NCBI GenBank assembly: GCA_951217055.1
Contig: OX578280.1
Location: 41,977,882 to 42,041,881 of the forward strand
Source of the DNA: Gerris lacustris
Taxonomy: Eukaryota > Arthropoda > Insecta > Hemiptera > Gerridae
DNA: 64,000 nt
Reading direction: 5' to 3'
The position numbers were made by a program, and so were the translations under genes. Shown one piece after another: positions 1 through 12,500 of this stretch. Below the pieces are notes generated by a model. That model searched no databases. It worked only from the letters and a program-made list of their open reading frames with translations, and was not told where the DNA came from. Each line of letters opens with the position of its first letter. Within the stretch, counting starts at the first letter, position 1.

Positions 1-1319
1 GATCTCACGGATTGATAATTCAACACATCAAGGGATTCCCAAAATCTCTTTAACAGTTTCCTCCGGTTGATCTTGATTTATTACTATCACCGAAATATTG
101 ATTACTTTTTTTTCCATTTCCTTTTAGAGCTCTATATAATCATAGTTCCTCTATTCTGTCGCTGACTTATTTTGTTAAATATAATGTAATAAGCTTCATG
201 CAGATATAAAATTAAACTTCCTCATTTTGATTATTGCATGTTTAAATTATTAATAATATCAAAAGTGGTAACTTTTGACAGGTGATCACATCAAATAGGC
301 TTTTTTTATTAGAAATTCATACTTAAAAACAAGAAATCATAAAATACATATTTAATCATGTGAATAAACAATTAAAAACATAATATAATTAACAATTTAA
401 AGATTAAATCTAAAACAATAATTAATATCTTTGATGAAAAATAAAATAATTAACTCACAAAAAAACACAGAATTTTTTATTTAATAAAGTAATAAAATAA
501 ATAATATTTATAATTTTTTTTTCTCTCTTCTATCACAGAAATCATTCATATTAATAATTATTAAAGGTCATTATTATTTTTAATACAACATAATTTAGAT
601 AAAGTTACAGAAATAATTTTGGTAAATCTACTGTTTCTGACCCAACTTATTTATTTTTTTAAATAGTTACTTTTTAGATTAGAAGAGTGAGGTTCTTTTG
701 TCCAAAAGTTATTTAGACAAAGGAATACTATCTCTCTAGTGTAAAGAAATGATAATATCCTATAGTCTAATTAACTGTTAAAGCTGGGTCATGCATTTTT
801 GAAGCACGGTAAAATAAGCTATGGCTGTCATGACATGACATGAGAAAAGTTGGTTTGGAATCAACTTTCTTGCAATTATACTAACCCCTGAATGAACCCT
901 TCCAGTCCTCATCCCTCATATTTATATTTTTAATATAATATTTTGAATCTTCCATTTACATAGTAAATATTAAATATATGTACTTATTTTCTATTTACTA
1001 ACAACCTTTTAAAAACTTTTTTTTTTATTTAAATATATATTCGGCTTTGTTTATAATCTGAACAGAAAGATGCACAAGTTCACCAGGAAGGAAAGGGGGG
1101 GGGGGGGGGAAACATGCAGTAATACCTCCACAGTAATTTATGAACTCATCTTAAGACAGTGACTTCTAAATACATAAGAGTGATTGATGGATGTTCCTTT
1201 GTACAAAAGTTAGTTAAAAAAGGTTAAATTAGGTATAAAATAACTATTTAAATAAAAATAAAAATTGGGCAAAAAAAAGTTGGGTTGGACACGGCAGATT
1301 TACCATATTTAAAAAATAC

Positions 1320-1324
<5 letters not shown>

Positions 1325-1403
<79 letters not shown>
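1325..1403. repeat. (TA)n microsatellite
   Basis: About 79 bp of uninterrupted TA dinucleotide. It is one of five long TA tracts in the window (others near 3576, 3988, 6432 and 53372). Such tracts can extrude cruciforms and are prone to slippage. Confidence 0.97.
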
Positions 1404-1411
<8 letters not shown>

Positions 1412-2754
1412 GTTTTTTATAGTAAATCTGCTTTTATTTCTTGTAAATTACGATCAAATGTTGAAATTAGAACAAATTAAATTTAAGAAATTGGAATCAA
1501 ATAAGAAAGATATTGTTCATTAAAGTGTTTTTATTTGGACTTATTTCCTTGTCTAAATTATCTATTTACTGTTCAATTTAAAATTTTATAATAATCTTTT
1601 TTTTGGTTCGATTTAAAATAGACATAATAACAATTTGCCAATAATAATAAAAAAAGATTCATTTTATCTTATTTTCTTATGATTTCATCTAATTTATAAA
1701 TAAACACAGTATAAATCACAATATTTTAAAGGAATAAATATTTGGCGATTGCATTCTGATTGAGATTGAAAATATTAAGATATACTGTAGATTAATAAAA
1801 ATAATTAATTGATCAGTAAAAAAAAAAAAAAAAAAAAACATAAATAACAAATAAAATGCTATAATTTTATCAGAAAAGAATAAAAATTAGTAATAATCAA
1901 TGATACTAATAAAAAAAAAAAATCTTTTTCTTTGCTTTAAAAATTACAATATATATATAAATAAAAAAAATAAAATAAATAAGCACGCAAAAATAATTTT
2001 TAATATCACTTAATTTTTTTTAAACATCTACTAAACACAAAGATTTTAATGATTTATTTAATGTTTTGTTTTCTTCAATAAATATAAATTAATTAACAAA
2101 ATAGAATAAACAAAGAATAAACTTATACTATATATATATAATATTTAACTATAAAATTCATATTATAGACAGTTTTTCTAAGGAAAAATAATTTTAAGAT
2201 TTTATTATTCAATAGAATCGGAGATTGGAAAAAAATTGGAAATATTCTTATGCCATTGATATTAAAGCTAAAGGTATTCAAATTTAATGTAGGGGGACGT
2301 CTCTTTACCTTAGAGAATTGCACCCAGCACAATTCCAGGGAAGGAGGAACTTTTAAATTAGTGATTCTGCTATCAGAGCGGAGCCTGGCAACTTATTTTA
2401 GCAATTGTTACCAGGGATAGTTGATTTTTGCTAAGTATATCCAAGGGAACCTTCTCTAGATATCAATGCACCAATGATATAATTGTGAATACATTTTTTT
2501 AGAACTTCTTGGAATCGGCATAACACTAGTGACACATTTTTTTAAGAGCATTTAAAGATTATTTTATCAATTTACAAGGAATTAACTTGTGTGCCTAAAA
2601 AGTTACAAATACGTTTTGTCTCTTCTGAAAAGATAAAAATAAAACAACTGTATTCACAACTTTACCATTGTAATAACAATATAGTTCTACACGGTAAGTT
2701 AATTATTTATTATATTTTTTGAAGTTTAAATCATTTCAGAGGCGTATCGAGGGG

Positions 2755-2865
2755 GGGGGGCACGTCCCCCCCCCCCCCAGACCCAACAGTGTAAAAAAAA
2801 AATTTAGCCGTATTTTTTTGTTTTTTAGTTGTCATTTTTTTTGAGGGGGGGGGGGGGGGGGGGGC
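2755..2865. repeat. Paired poly-G / poly-C tracts
   Basis: A run of about ten G is followed by about fourteen C and then, some 60 bp later, by about twenty G. The surrounding sequence is strongly AT-rich, so these tracts are compositionally anomalous. They probably mark the end of a degraded repeat; the family is not recognised. Confidence 0.6.
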
Positions 2866-2932
2866 AGCTGCTTTGATGAATAAGCATTTCCTGTTCTTGT
2901 TACCACTACGAATACATTACAGTACGAATACA

Positions 2933-2968
2933 TCAGACCATTTTCGACTACATAGTCATCGTCAGTGA
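2933..2968 (-). ncRNA. Hammerhead-ribozyme-like motif 1
   Basis: Read on the minus strand: core CTGACGA, one extra T, stem II GACTA/TAGTC (5 bp), then GAAA, a four-base linker, TC, and TGA pairing with TCA upstream of the core as a 3-bp stem I. The layout matches a minimal type I hammerhead, apart from the extra T before stem II and the very short stem I. Three further motifs with the same spacing occur in the window, so I treat it as a family. No activity is implied. Confidence 0.3.
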
Positions 2969-3574
2969 ACTGATAATTTTTACAATTCTAGCTTAGTATA
3001 CAGTATAAAGTTCAAGCCAGTTGTAGGAAGGATGGTGGATGGGTGGTATTTGGGGGTATCGGTGGTGTAATATAGGGTGGAAACCCAACCACCTTTCTTG
3101 TTCCCTAAACAAGAAAATAATTATTCTTTTTTTTATTTACTTATATACCACCATCTTTCCCACACCCAGTACTCATAACTTGTAGTATTTATTCATAACA
3201 AAGGTAAACAAGTAAAGACAGTAAATAATAAAGACTACACAGTCTTGAGATGTAAAAATTATCAGTACACATAATGACTAGTCGAAACAGATTTATATTT
3301 TATTTATGGTTTACAACAATATACTAATTAATTTAACTAGTAATAGTGTTTTTGTTTTTTTTATTTACTACCTCTACTTGTTTACCTTCATTATAAATAA
3401 ATATCATAAAATCTCAATCTATACAAAACTATTAACAGCATTAAAAATATTTAAGCTGCTATTTATTTTCAATTCCTAAAAAGTTAGGAAAAATTAATAA
3501 ATGAAAGTGTTTTTTTTCCCCCCCTTAAAAAATGGCATTTTACAATTTAGAAGTACAAAAAGGTATCCCTTTTG

Positions 3575-3575
<1 letters not shown>

Positions 3576-3658
<83 letters not shown>
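3576..3658. repeat. (TA)n microsatellite
   Basis: About 83 bp of uninterrupted TA, followed by a T-rich run. The open frames that cross it are Tyr-Ile repeats and not genes. Confidence 0.97.
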
Positions 3659-3662
<4 letters not shown>

Positions 3663-3983
3663 TTTTTTTTTTTTTTTCAATCTCCGTTTCTTTTGTAGCA
3701 CAATTTCATATTTTCATAATTTTATTACATCAAATTTATTTATTTCTAACAATTCATCACCTTTTCCAAAAAAATCACAACCAACTAAACAATTGGTTTC
3801 ATTAAATTTTATTTTCCTTACAAAACTGTTTAAGTTACATCAGTTTTTCCCCAAATGGCACTTTACAACCTTATTGTAATGCTATTAACCAAATTCCAAT
3901 TGGACCGATTCAAATTGAAATTATTACAAAAAATAAATAAAATAAAACACATACAGAAAGATTACAAAATTGAACTATCTAAT

Positions 3984-3987
<4 letters not shown>

Positions 3988-4072
<85 letters not shown>
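3988..4072. repeat. (TA)n microsatellite
   Basis: About 85 bp of uninterrupted TA, roughly 330 bp after the previous tract. Confidence 0.97.
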
Positions 4073-4075
<3 letters not shown>

Positions 4076-5774
4076 TAAATATAATATTTGCTAAAATCGA
4101 TAAAATTTGTAATATAAAAATTATTAACAATAAAAGTATTGGTTAAAAGGAGTATTCAATTATAAACATTTATATTTATCCAGAAATTAATAAGAGATTG
4201 TGGGAAAATTGTTTTTTGCATCTAAAATAGAGTGGCCGTAATAGCTCTAAAATTTAGTCATCACTACTTCCACATCATCTTATGAAGAGAATGAAAAACA
4301 ATGAATAATTATTCATTGTTATGAAGGAAGGAACATTTATATGCATACAAAAGTTACAGGGAAATACTTTTTTGTTTTTTATCAAAAAAATATTTTTTAA
4401 AAAGTCCCCTAAAAAAAATTGGAACAAGAATGAGCAAATGGAAAACAACCCACAAGTAATGTCTAAAGGGAGAATAATTATTGTCTCCACAAAAGAAAAT
4501 ATAAGAAGAGGGGTGGGAGGAATTATAATTGTAAATATTAGATTTTTTTACAAAAAGTAAGGAAAGATAGTTGCCATGATTGAAAATGTACAAAAATGAA
4601 AAAAGGACCAGGTTTCATGCATAAAATAACAATAAAAAAGGTTTGAGTTGGGAAAATACCATGATCAAGATCATGATCTTGTAGTTCAAGAGCCATATTA
4701 AGATATTAATTAAATTTAGTACAATTTTGAATTATTGGCTTTCTTATAATTTCAGGGGCAAAGCCAAGTAAGCCATAGCTAAGTATTTGTTGGCATGAAG
4801 GTAACATGGTCTGTCGTTAATAGTGAGGTTTAAGAATTCTTTTTAATTTGGGTTACGTTTGTTATTTTAATTATCATTATATTATTATCAGGTAGGAGTG
4901 CTTCCATGATAATTTTCAGTTTTATCTTTAATTTAATTATTTTATAAATTCTTGAACTGGATAACAATCATCAAATGATGGAGGTCATCAGTCACTTAAC
5001 AATATACAGTGTAATTGTTTTAGGCAAAGAACAGATTTCAGTTAAAAACTACAATTAGAATGAACTTTGGTGTTTAAGTGTCAGATGAGAAGTTGAACCA
5101 TTTATTTAAAAATATCCAACAATAAAATAAAATAAAAATAAAACAAAATTTGGTTTTGTATTTGTTTGTATATTATTATATTATCAGATAGCATTATAGA
5201 AAAGCTGTTTAGACTTTGGTCCAAGAGAGCCATGTTAAGACTCTTAGATGTTTAAGACCTCTTTATTTTATTATATTAATATTATCTCCATGAACAATGC
5301 CAAACATGGACTGATACCTTCACCCAATTGGTCTCTTCCTTAATTTACTTGCAATGATTTGCCTATCATTGCAAGCATCATAGCGTTCCGAATCACCAGA
5401 GTGACCACTCATTCAACTGATGGTTTGCTGTGGTTAGAGTCATGGCTGCTTTTAATAATTTTAGCTGCTTAGCAACCTTAAGGAAGGCAGCAATAGACCA
5501 CGATGTAAAAGTAAACAGGGTTTGGTTTGTGTGTGAAGCCATTGCGAGTGCTCAATTTTAAATAAGTTTCTGAGTATTAGCAAATAAAAAAACAATATCA
5601 CTTTATGGTGAAGTAAACAATGCTTTCCACTTTTAAATTAAGCACTACAAAAGGTAACGTTATGGTTAATTAACCAAATTTTCGATTGAAGCAGTTGCAA
5701 ACCACTCTGGTCAACCGCTAAATTAACTGAAGGTTTACAAACACAATCAGTTGTTTGGGTTGGTCTTTCTGGAA

Positions 5775-5990
5775 ACAGTGACGGGACCTGGTTTACCCTA
5801 AGATAATTAAGTAAGAGACGAATGCAACTAAATTTATAACTACAGTCTTAAGAGATGAGTTATAACTTTTGACAGAGAGGGAAAATCAAAGGAGAGCCAA
5901 TGAGAGCTCAAGATTTTGACAACTGGCCTTCTAACTTCAAGAGTTAAAACTCATCTTGTACACAGACTGTAGTCGAAATATTGGCAAAAT
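5775..5990. repeat. Unclassified dispersed repeat, copy 1
   Basis: Shares a diffuse core (a purine-rich stretch, then CAATNAGAGCTCAAGATNTTGAC and a CTAGAAGG-like stretch) with 12655-12830 and 55725-55890. The copies are diverged. I see no ORF, terminal repeat or poly-A, so the class is open. Confidence 0.35.
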
Positions 5991-6428
5991 CCATAAAACT
6001 TAAGTAGCCAAATAGTCTACATCCACATTGCCTGTTGTCACTAGATAGCAGCATTTATTCTGTCCGCCCAAAGGATCTCCCTATCCCAAATCCATTTAAT
6101 TTATAAGGAATATTGGACAAAAACTGTTAAATATCTGTAAAAATTTACATATAACTAATAATTATATTTTTAAAAAAACCTGATCACAAAACTTGCTGAA
6201 TTACTATTACTTTACAAAGCTGATATTTATCATATCAACATATATTAATTATTAATTTTCCTAAAATTACCTATCTACATACTAATTTCATTTTTTTTAA
6301 TAACTAGGCATCATGTGGCTCCATTATAAAAAAATGACGCGAGCAAAGTTATCTCTTAAATATGTATAGTACTTATAAAAATTAAATTTTTTAAAACGGG
6401 TAAATCAGTTTGTTAATTTTCAATAATT

Positions 6429-6531
<103 letters not shown>

Positions 6532-6570
6532 ACATTCTATTAAAGACTTCATACCTAAATAGTAGGTATA

Positions 6571-6666
6571 CAATGGAACTTTGATATCTCAAAATTCTCA
6601 GTGGTAAGTTGAATGCGAATAATTGAATCTTGATAACTTGAATTTTGAGTTATTGATGTTCCACTG
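6571..6666. mobile_element. Short pogo/Tigger-like MITE
   Basis: A 96-bp element flanked by TA on both sides. The ends are near-perfect inverted repeats: CAATGGAACTTTGATATCTC at the left, and the complement of CAGTGGAACATCAATAACTC at the right, each continuing into AAAATTC. The TIR form CAGTGGAAC and the TA target match pogo/Tigger-type elements; compare 26747-27159. No coding capacity. Confidence 0.7.
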
Positions 6667-7062
6667 TATATTAGAAAATAATAATAGAAACGACTCAAAT
6701 TTAACTGAGGCCAAAAAATGTTTAGGCTCTAACTCAAGTGAGTTAAACTTTGTTAAAATAGATAGTAGAGATTGAGCAAGGCATTCGGATTTAGAAATAA
6801 TGCAATCATAATGGCTTCCAGCTTAGGAATACAAAGTTACAATTAACATAATTATCCGGAAAAGTAGTTAGACTATTCCCTAAGTCTTTCAGAGGTAAGT
6901 AGTGCTACTTGGAACAACATAAACTTCCCTTATGTAACGAGCCCTGGCATTGAACTGATAAAACCTAAAACCACTTAGATTCTGTTGCCATTGGAAGATA
7001 GAGAACTTCGACAGTTAAAAAAAATTAGTAAATTGTAAAATTACACACAATAGAAAATTATA

Positions 7063-7159
7063 GATTACTTGTTAATGGATCATAAAGGTGAGTAAAATTA
7101 ACTTTACTTACTTACTTAAATTAATTTTACTCACCTTTATGATCCATTAACAAGTAATC
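7063..7159. repeat. Perfect 39-bp inverted repeat
   Basis: Arms 7063-7101 and 7121-7159 are exact reverse complements, separated by a 19-bp spacer of CTTA-type repeats. It would form a perfect hairpin. It is not obviously the end of a larger element and may be a very young foldback or a local inverted duplication. Confidence 0.9.
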
Positions 7160-7191
7160 CAAAACTTCAACTGATAGCAAATTATTTTTTA

Positions 7192-8065
7192 AAACCCTTT
7201 CGGTACAGTAGACGCCTATGAAATAATACTAAAAGTGCACTACTACAGACTTGTTACGTCTTTAGATGTTTCTAGTTTTTTTTGTATATATACTTAAGAA
7301 GCCTTACTAATGTCGGATGTGACTTTAACACTATCAATCGAAACTAGAATGATGTGTAATTGGTTAATTATATGCTCACTAGGTATCACTAGTGTCATAA
7401 TTTTTTTAGTAACACAATAAACTAGAAGAGTGGTTAAAACTCTAGGGTGGGTGACTCACTGCAGGCCCCGTGTAATCTTTTCTTAGAGCAAAACTGAGGT
7501 CAGCGAAGGTCAGAAACTTCTATACCTGCTTACTTTCATCTCTTCTGTATGTCATTCTTCTTAACTGTGACTATATATTAGTAATTTTTACAAAATTAAG
7601 TTATATTGGTACAAAGATACTTTTTTATATGAATTATGAGTTATTTTTATGGTTTTTATTTCTTAATTTCGTGAATAAACATAAAAAAAGAAATAATTAC
7701 AACCAACAAATAATAAAACTGAAATATCCAAGTTTTGGACAGACAATAAAAAGAACCCTAGTGACAGCCAAATGTATGTATATGTTACCTTATCTTTTTA
7801 GTAAACAATATTCTGCTCAGTAAAAATTAATAATATAAAGTCAAAATTATAAAGAACAAAATACTAAAAGAACTTTGTATTATGATAAAAAGTGTAGATG
7901 TGTAAAAAGATATATTGTAAATGGTAAGGGTGTGATAAAGATGGGGTAGTTTTGTTTAATGGTAAAAAATGAGTCCGTTCAGAGGGTTGGTTCCTCATTG
8001 ACATTGTACATTTAGTCTACAGCACACATCTTCAAACACCCCATTTAGTACCGAAAGGGTTCTGT
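7192..8065. mobile_element. Possible TIR element (AACCCTTTCGGTAC ends)
   Basis: AACCCTTTCGGTAC near 7192 recurs as its reverse complement GTACCGAAAGGGTT near 8052. That gives a pair of 14-bp inverted ends about 0.87 kb apart. No target-site duplication is visible and the interior has no recognisable protein. Chance or a decayed element are both possible. Confidence 0.4.
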
Positions 8066-8545
8066 TTTCAACAAATATTTTTGCATTACCTAAATAACGC
8101 TTTATGATTTCATAATTTTCTACTCCCTAACACCTCAGAGATTTAGTACAAATTCAATAGTACAATAATAATAACTTTAAATTAAAAACAAAACAATAAA
8201 AATGGAGAGTTAACAGACATAAAACAGTGGAAGAACTTAGATAATACTTCGGTTTGATAAATAGGGTTTTTTTTCTTAATTGTTATAAACAAAAAGATAT
8301 GAACTGATTCATTTTAAAAAAATAAAATAAATATACAAAGAAAAGGGAATTTTCAAAATAAAATAATTTTTTGTTACTGTTGTTTTAACAAGTAGTTGAT
8401 GGATTTAGTTCTGAAACAAATAGAAAACAGAAATAAATAATCAAAGGTTTGCCTTTTGAAATGTATTTACCAAAACCAGTGTTAAATGTATCACTCATTA
8501 AATGAATCAGAGATGAGAGTGAATGAAAAAGAATATATCTAACTG

Positions 8546-8785
8546 CAGTGCTTGATTTTTGAAACGAGGTGCCGGAACTATAACCTACCCTCTCCCCCTC
8601 CCCCCCCCCCCCCCATAGAAGGGGGTCCGGGAAAAATTTGAAAAATAAACGTTCCAAAAACAGCATTTTAAGCAGTTTTAGACATAATCCACACTCTAAG
8701 TGCAAATTTTAGTGCCGATAATTATTTTTTATTTATCAGAGAGAGAGAGGTCCCGGAACGCCGTTCCGCCTCAAATCGAGCCCTG
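8546..8785. mobile_element. hAT MITE with 8-bp TSD
   Basis: A 240-bp element flanked by the perfect 8-bp duplication TCTAACTG (8538-8545 and 8786-8793). The ends are inverted: CAGTGCTTGATTT at the left, and the complement of CAGGGCTCGATTTGAGGCGG at the right, both followed by GGAAC-type motifs. CAGNG ends with an 8-bp TSD are the hallmark of hAT elements. A poly-C tract lies inside. Nonautonomous. Confidence 0.85.
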
Positions 8786-9578
8786 TCTAACTGTAATACT
8801 GTATAGTATTGAAATAGAAGAGAAAACGAGATAAGCAACTGGGATTGTCAGAAATGCTAGAAGAGGATAGATCTTGAACAAGTGGATGTAGGTAGAATGG
8901 AGCTAAGAGTAAAATAATCTGGATCAGGAAGACAGACAAAAAACATACATAATGATTTATGTGGTCTCTCTACCCAATGTTAATTCAACCATTATTAAGT
9001 GATGGTATCGGACCTGATGAATTTGATGGCTTGATTAAGCCCCTATATCTAAATCGAGATTCAATAATAGAATTATACATTGAAAATGGATAATGGAGTT
9101 CTAGGTCATCCAGAGGTGACAGCTTCTTAGTGTTGTTACAGCTTCTGGTGCATGTTGCTCTGATGAAAGTAACACATGAGCAGTAGGAGATGGTCGACAG
9201 CTGGAGGTTATATAAGAGACCTCAGATAATACCTGCTGTTTGTCACATAGTCACTTTTCTCCCTGTTACATTTAATCCTCCCTCATCTGGGTCTGTTTTC
9301 AATTAAAAGGCAATATTGTTGGTAGAATTAAATTCAAGAGGAAAGCTTTTATATCATCAATATAAGTGGCAAGTCTATGTTATCTGGTGTTGACAAATTG
9401 TACTGAATATAAAAAAATAACAATATTGACGTCTTGATCTTCAGAATTTCTGTGCTTCAGAATTCGTGTTCTCCACGGCTAAGGCAGTTTTACGAACTGT
9501 TAGATGAATGTAATGTATATAAGTATGATATGGTAATAATTAGATCTATCTATCTATTTTAGAATTAGTTACCTGATG

Positions 9579-12500
9579 CTATTGCATGGATCCATATTTA
9601 CGACTGGGTGACCAGACCGTGGATCCGGTTCCATTGGGGCCACCCCCACTATCCTCTTGAGACCAGTCTTGTGTTCTGTTTATAGCTCCACTCACAGCGT
9701 CACGTAATCTCTCCCCCAGCGTCTTGTATTCCGTATCACAACTAGGCTGGGCAAAATCAAAATCGGCCACTTCCACGATATACCTATACAAAGCATAAAA
9801 ATAGAATAAAAGTTACAGAACTCCATAAAAGTTTTGACAGATATAAAAATCCCTAGAGGAGATAATACAGATATAGCTGAAATATTGTCTTGATATAAAA
9901 GAGAATATTAACTCACTAAAAACGCCATTATTACACATCGCTAAATTGAGCTTTGAGCAGGGCCTCTTTCCTGACATATTAAAAATTGCTGTAATTTATC
10001 CTATTCACAAAAATGGACCCTCTAATGAACCTGCAAATTACAGACCCATCTCGCTAGTTTCAAACATTGCAAAAATTCTGGAAAAAATAGCGAAAAAGCA
10101 TCTTAACAAATTCATACAGACTTATAAAATATTATCCAATAACCAGTTCGGTTTTCAAAATGGTTTAAATACTCAAGACGCTATAAATAAAGTATCGACA
10201 TTTATAACAGAAAGTTTGGACAGAAACAAAAAACCTATTGCAGTGTACATAGACCTTACGAAAGCTTTCGACAGTGTTTCACATAGTAAACTAATTAAAG
10301 CATTGAAAGACATAGGAATATATGGTACTATGCTAAGATGGTTCCGAAGTTATTTAAGTAACAGATTATACAGAGTTAAACTAAACAATACATTAGGAAA
10401 TAGCTTTACATCCACTTATTCGATTCCACAAGGCACTGTCCTTGGTCCCTTATTGTTCATTATCTATATAAACTCCATTTTTAAAATAGTTACAAACTCT
10501 TCATTGATAGGATTTGCAGATGATCTAGTTTTACTATGTGAGTCTGAACAATATATACAAACGGCAACACTTATTCAAAATGACCTACAACGAATAATAC
10601 AATGGTTTGAATTCAATGAATTAACTATAAGTGTAAAAAAAACATGTGCAATGACTTACTCGTTGCATAGAAGTACATTACCTCAAATCCCAAAATTAAT
10701 AGTACATAAAAAAAATTGCCAATTACCACACTGCCAGTGCCCACGTATTGAGTGGGTCTCCACAGTTAAATATTTGGGAGTCACTATCGATAACTGTTTG
10801 AATTGGAAGGCTCATATTAATAAGTTGAATACAAAATTACGCGCGCTAACATTTATATTCATGAAACTAAAAATGTATCTAAGTATCTCACAGTTGAGAG
10901 TTTTGTATTATGGCATCGTTGACTCCATAATACAGTATGGACTTCTTACTTGGGGATCAGCTTGTGACACTATCAAGGAAACAATATTTTTAAAGCAAAA
11001 AGCAATTTTAAGAATAATTTTAAATAAAAAACGAATAGAACATTCAAAGCCACTATTTAAGCAGCTCTCGATACTGACTCTTAAACAGATGTATAATTAT
11101 AAATGTATAACCCACCTTAAGGAAGAGAAACATAACATAAAAAGAATTGACCATGCAATTATGACTAGAGGTCAAATCAGAGGAAATTATATAGTACCAG
11201 CTCTCAGAACCTCTATGGCCCAAAGACACTGGACCTATTGCGCAATAATACTGTTCAATCAACTACCTGATGAGCTTAAAAACATAAAATCCTTGGTACT
11301 ATTCAAAACTAAAATAAGAAAATATGTTGCCGACATACACTAGATTTATAAATATACTTTAGCTATTAAGATAAACTAAAAAAATAAAATAAATAAAATA
11401 AAATAAAAAAAGTGTAAAAACTAAATGTATATAGTCATTATCATTACTATAAATAACTAAAACGATAAAAACTAAAATAATATATAATAATATAAATATA
11501 TAATTAAAACTAAAATAAATATATAATTATGTAAAATAACAAATTAATCCTTTTAAAATAATTATTGTTGTACAATGTAATATACATAACAAACTGTGTA
11601 AACTCTCTCTCCACAGCTCAGGACTCCATGTTCTCTAGTGGAGAGATAACCTAATGTAGTATTAAATTGTTAAATCAGCAAAAAAGATAACTCGATGTAA
11701 TGGAATATTATTATGTATTAATATGTTGTATTTTTTCTTATTCAATAAAGGTAAATTAAATCCAAAAAAAAATCCAAAAAAAAAAATTGTTACTTTGTTT
11801 TTAAATAAATATTGTTAACCTGTTTCGACTCTGAATGTAGTACGCTACTCCAAATACAATGAGAATAACTGCCACGATGCTACAAGCCACTGGAACTATT
11901 ATTACAGACAGCTGTGCGTGCTTTTGAACTAGAACATTGTAAAAAAAAAAATAATAATAATAATTGTATATTAATTTGACAGCATAACATTTCAACACCC
12001 TTTTTTTAACAAAAACAAAAATAAGATTGTAGTAAATGTAACAGGCCCTAATTAATTAAGTTCAACAGACCAAAAACAATACTGGGAGGCTCAGTGTCAA
12101 AATAAACTAACTTTGTGGTGCAGTAGTCCATGGAGGCCAGCCAAAAGGCTTATAAATCTATATAAGTAATGGATGATGCAGGTTTAGTGTGTCACTCCTG
12201 TATAAATCTTCAGCTGTAAAAACCTTATAATTGTCAAACACAACCAGTTAGTCACCACTTCACATAAGTGGCTATCCGGGAATTGAACCCAGATGTGTAG
12301 TCACCCATCCAAGATATGATCATGCCCGATGCTGCTTAACTTTATTGATAGGAGAGCTAACTGCCCTCCAAAGGACAGACTACTTTAGCTGATAAAAATA
12401 TAATATTATTTTTATTAGTATTATAATAAAATGTTACAATTATTGAATGGGACATTATTTATATATATATTTACCTCTGTATATAGTGATCCTGACAGGA

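Noticed and set aside
3501..4094. Open frames of 65-115 aa with Tyr-Ile repeats
   Set aside because: They translate the (TA)n microsatellites and their T-rich flanks.
5397..5750. Possible transposon ends with CCAGAGTG/CACTCTGG words
   Set aside because: The longer matches are in direct orientation and diffuse; no consistent element could be drawn.
8385..8705. 106-aa minus-strand frame
   Set aside because: It runs through the hAT MITE and its poly-C tract; no recognisable domain.
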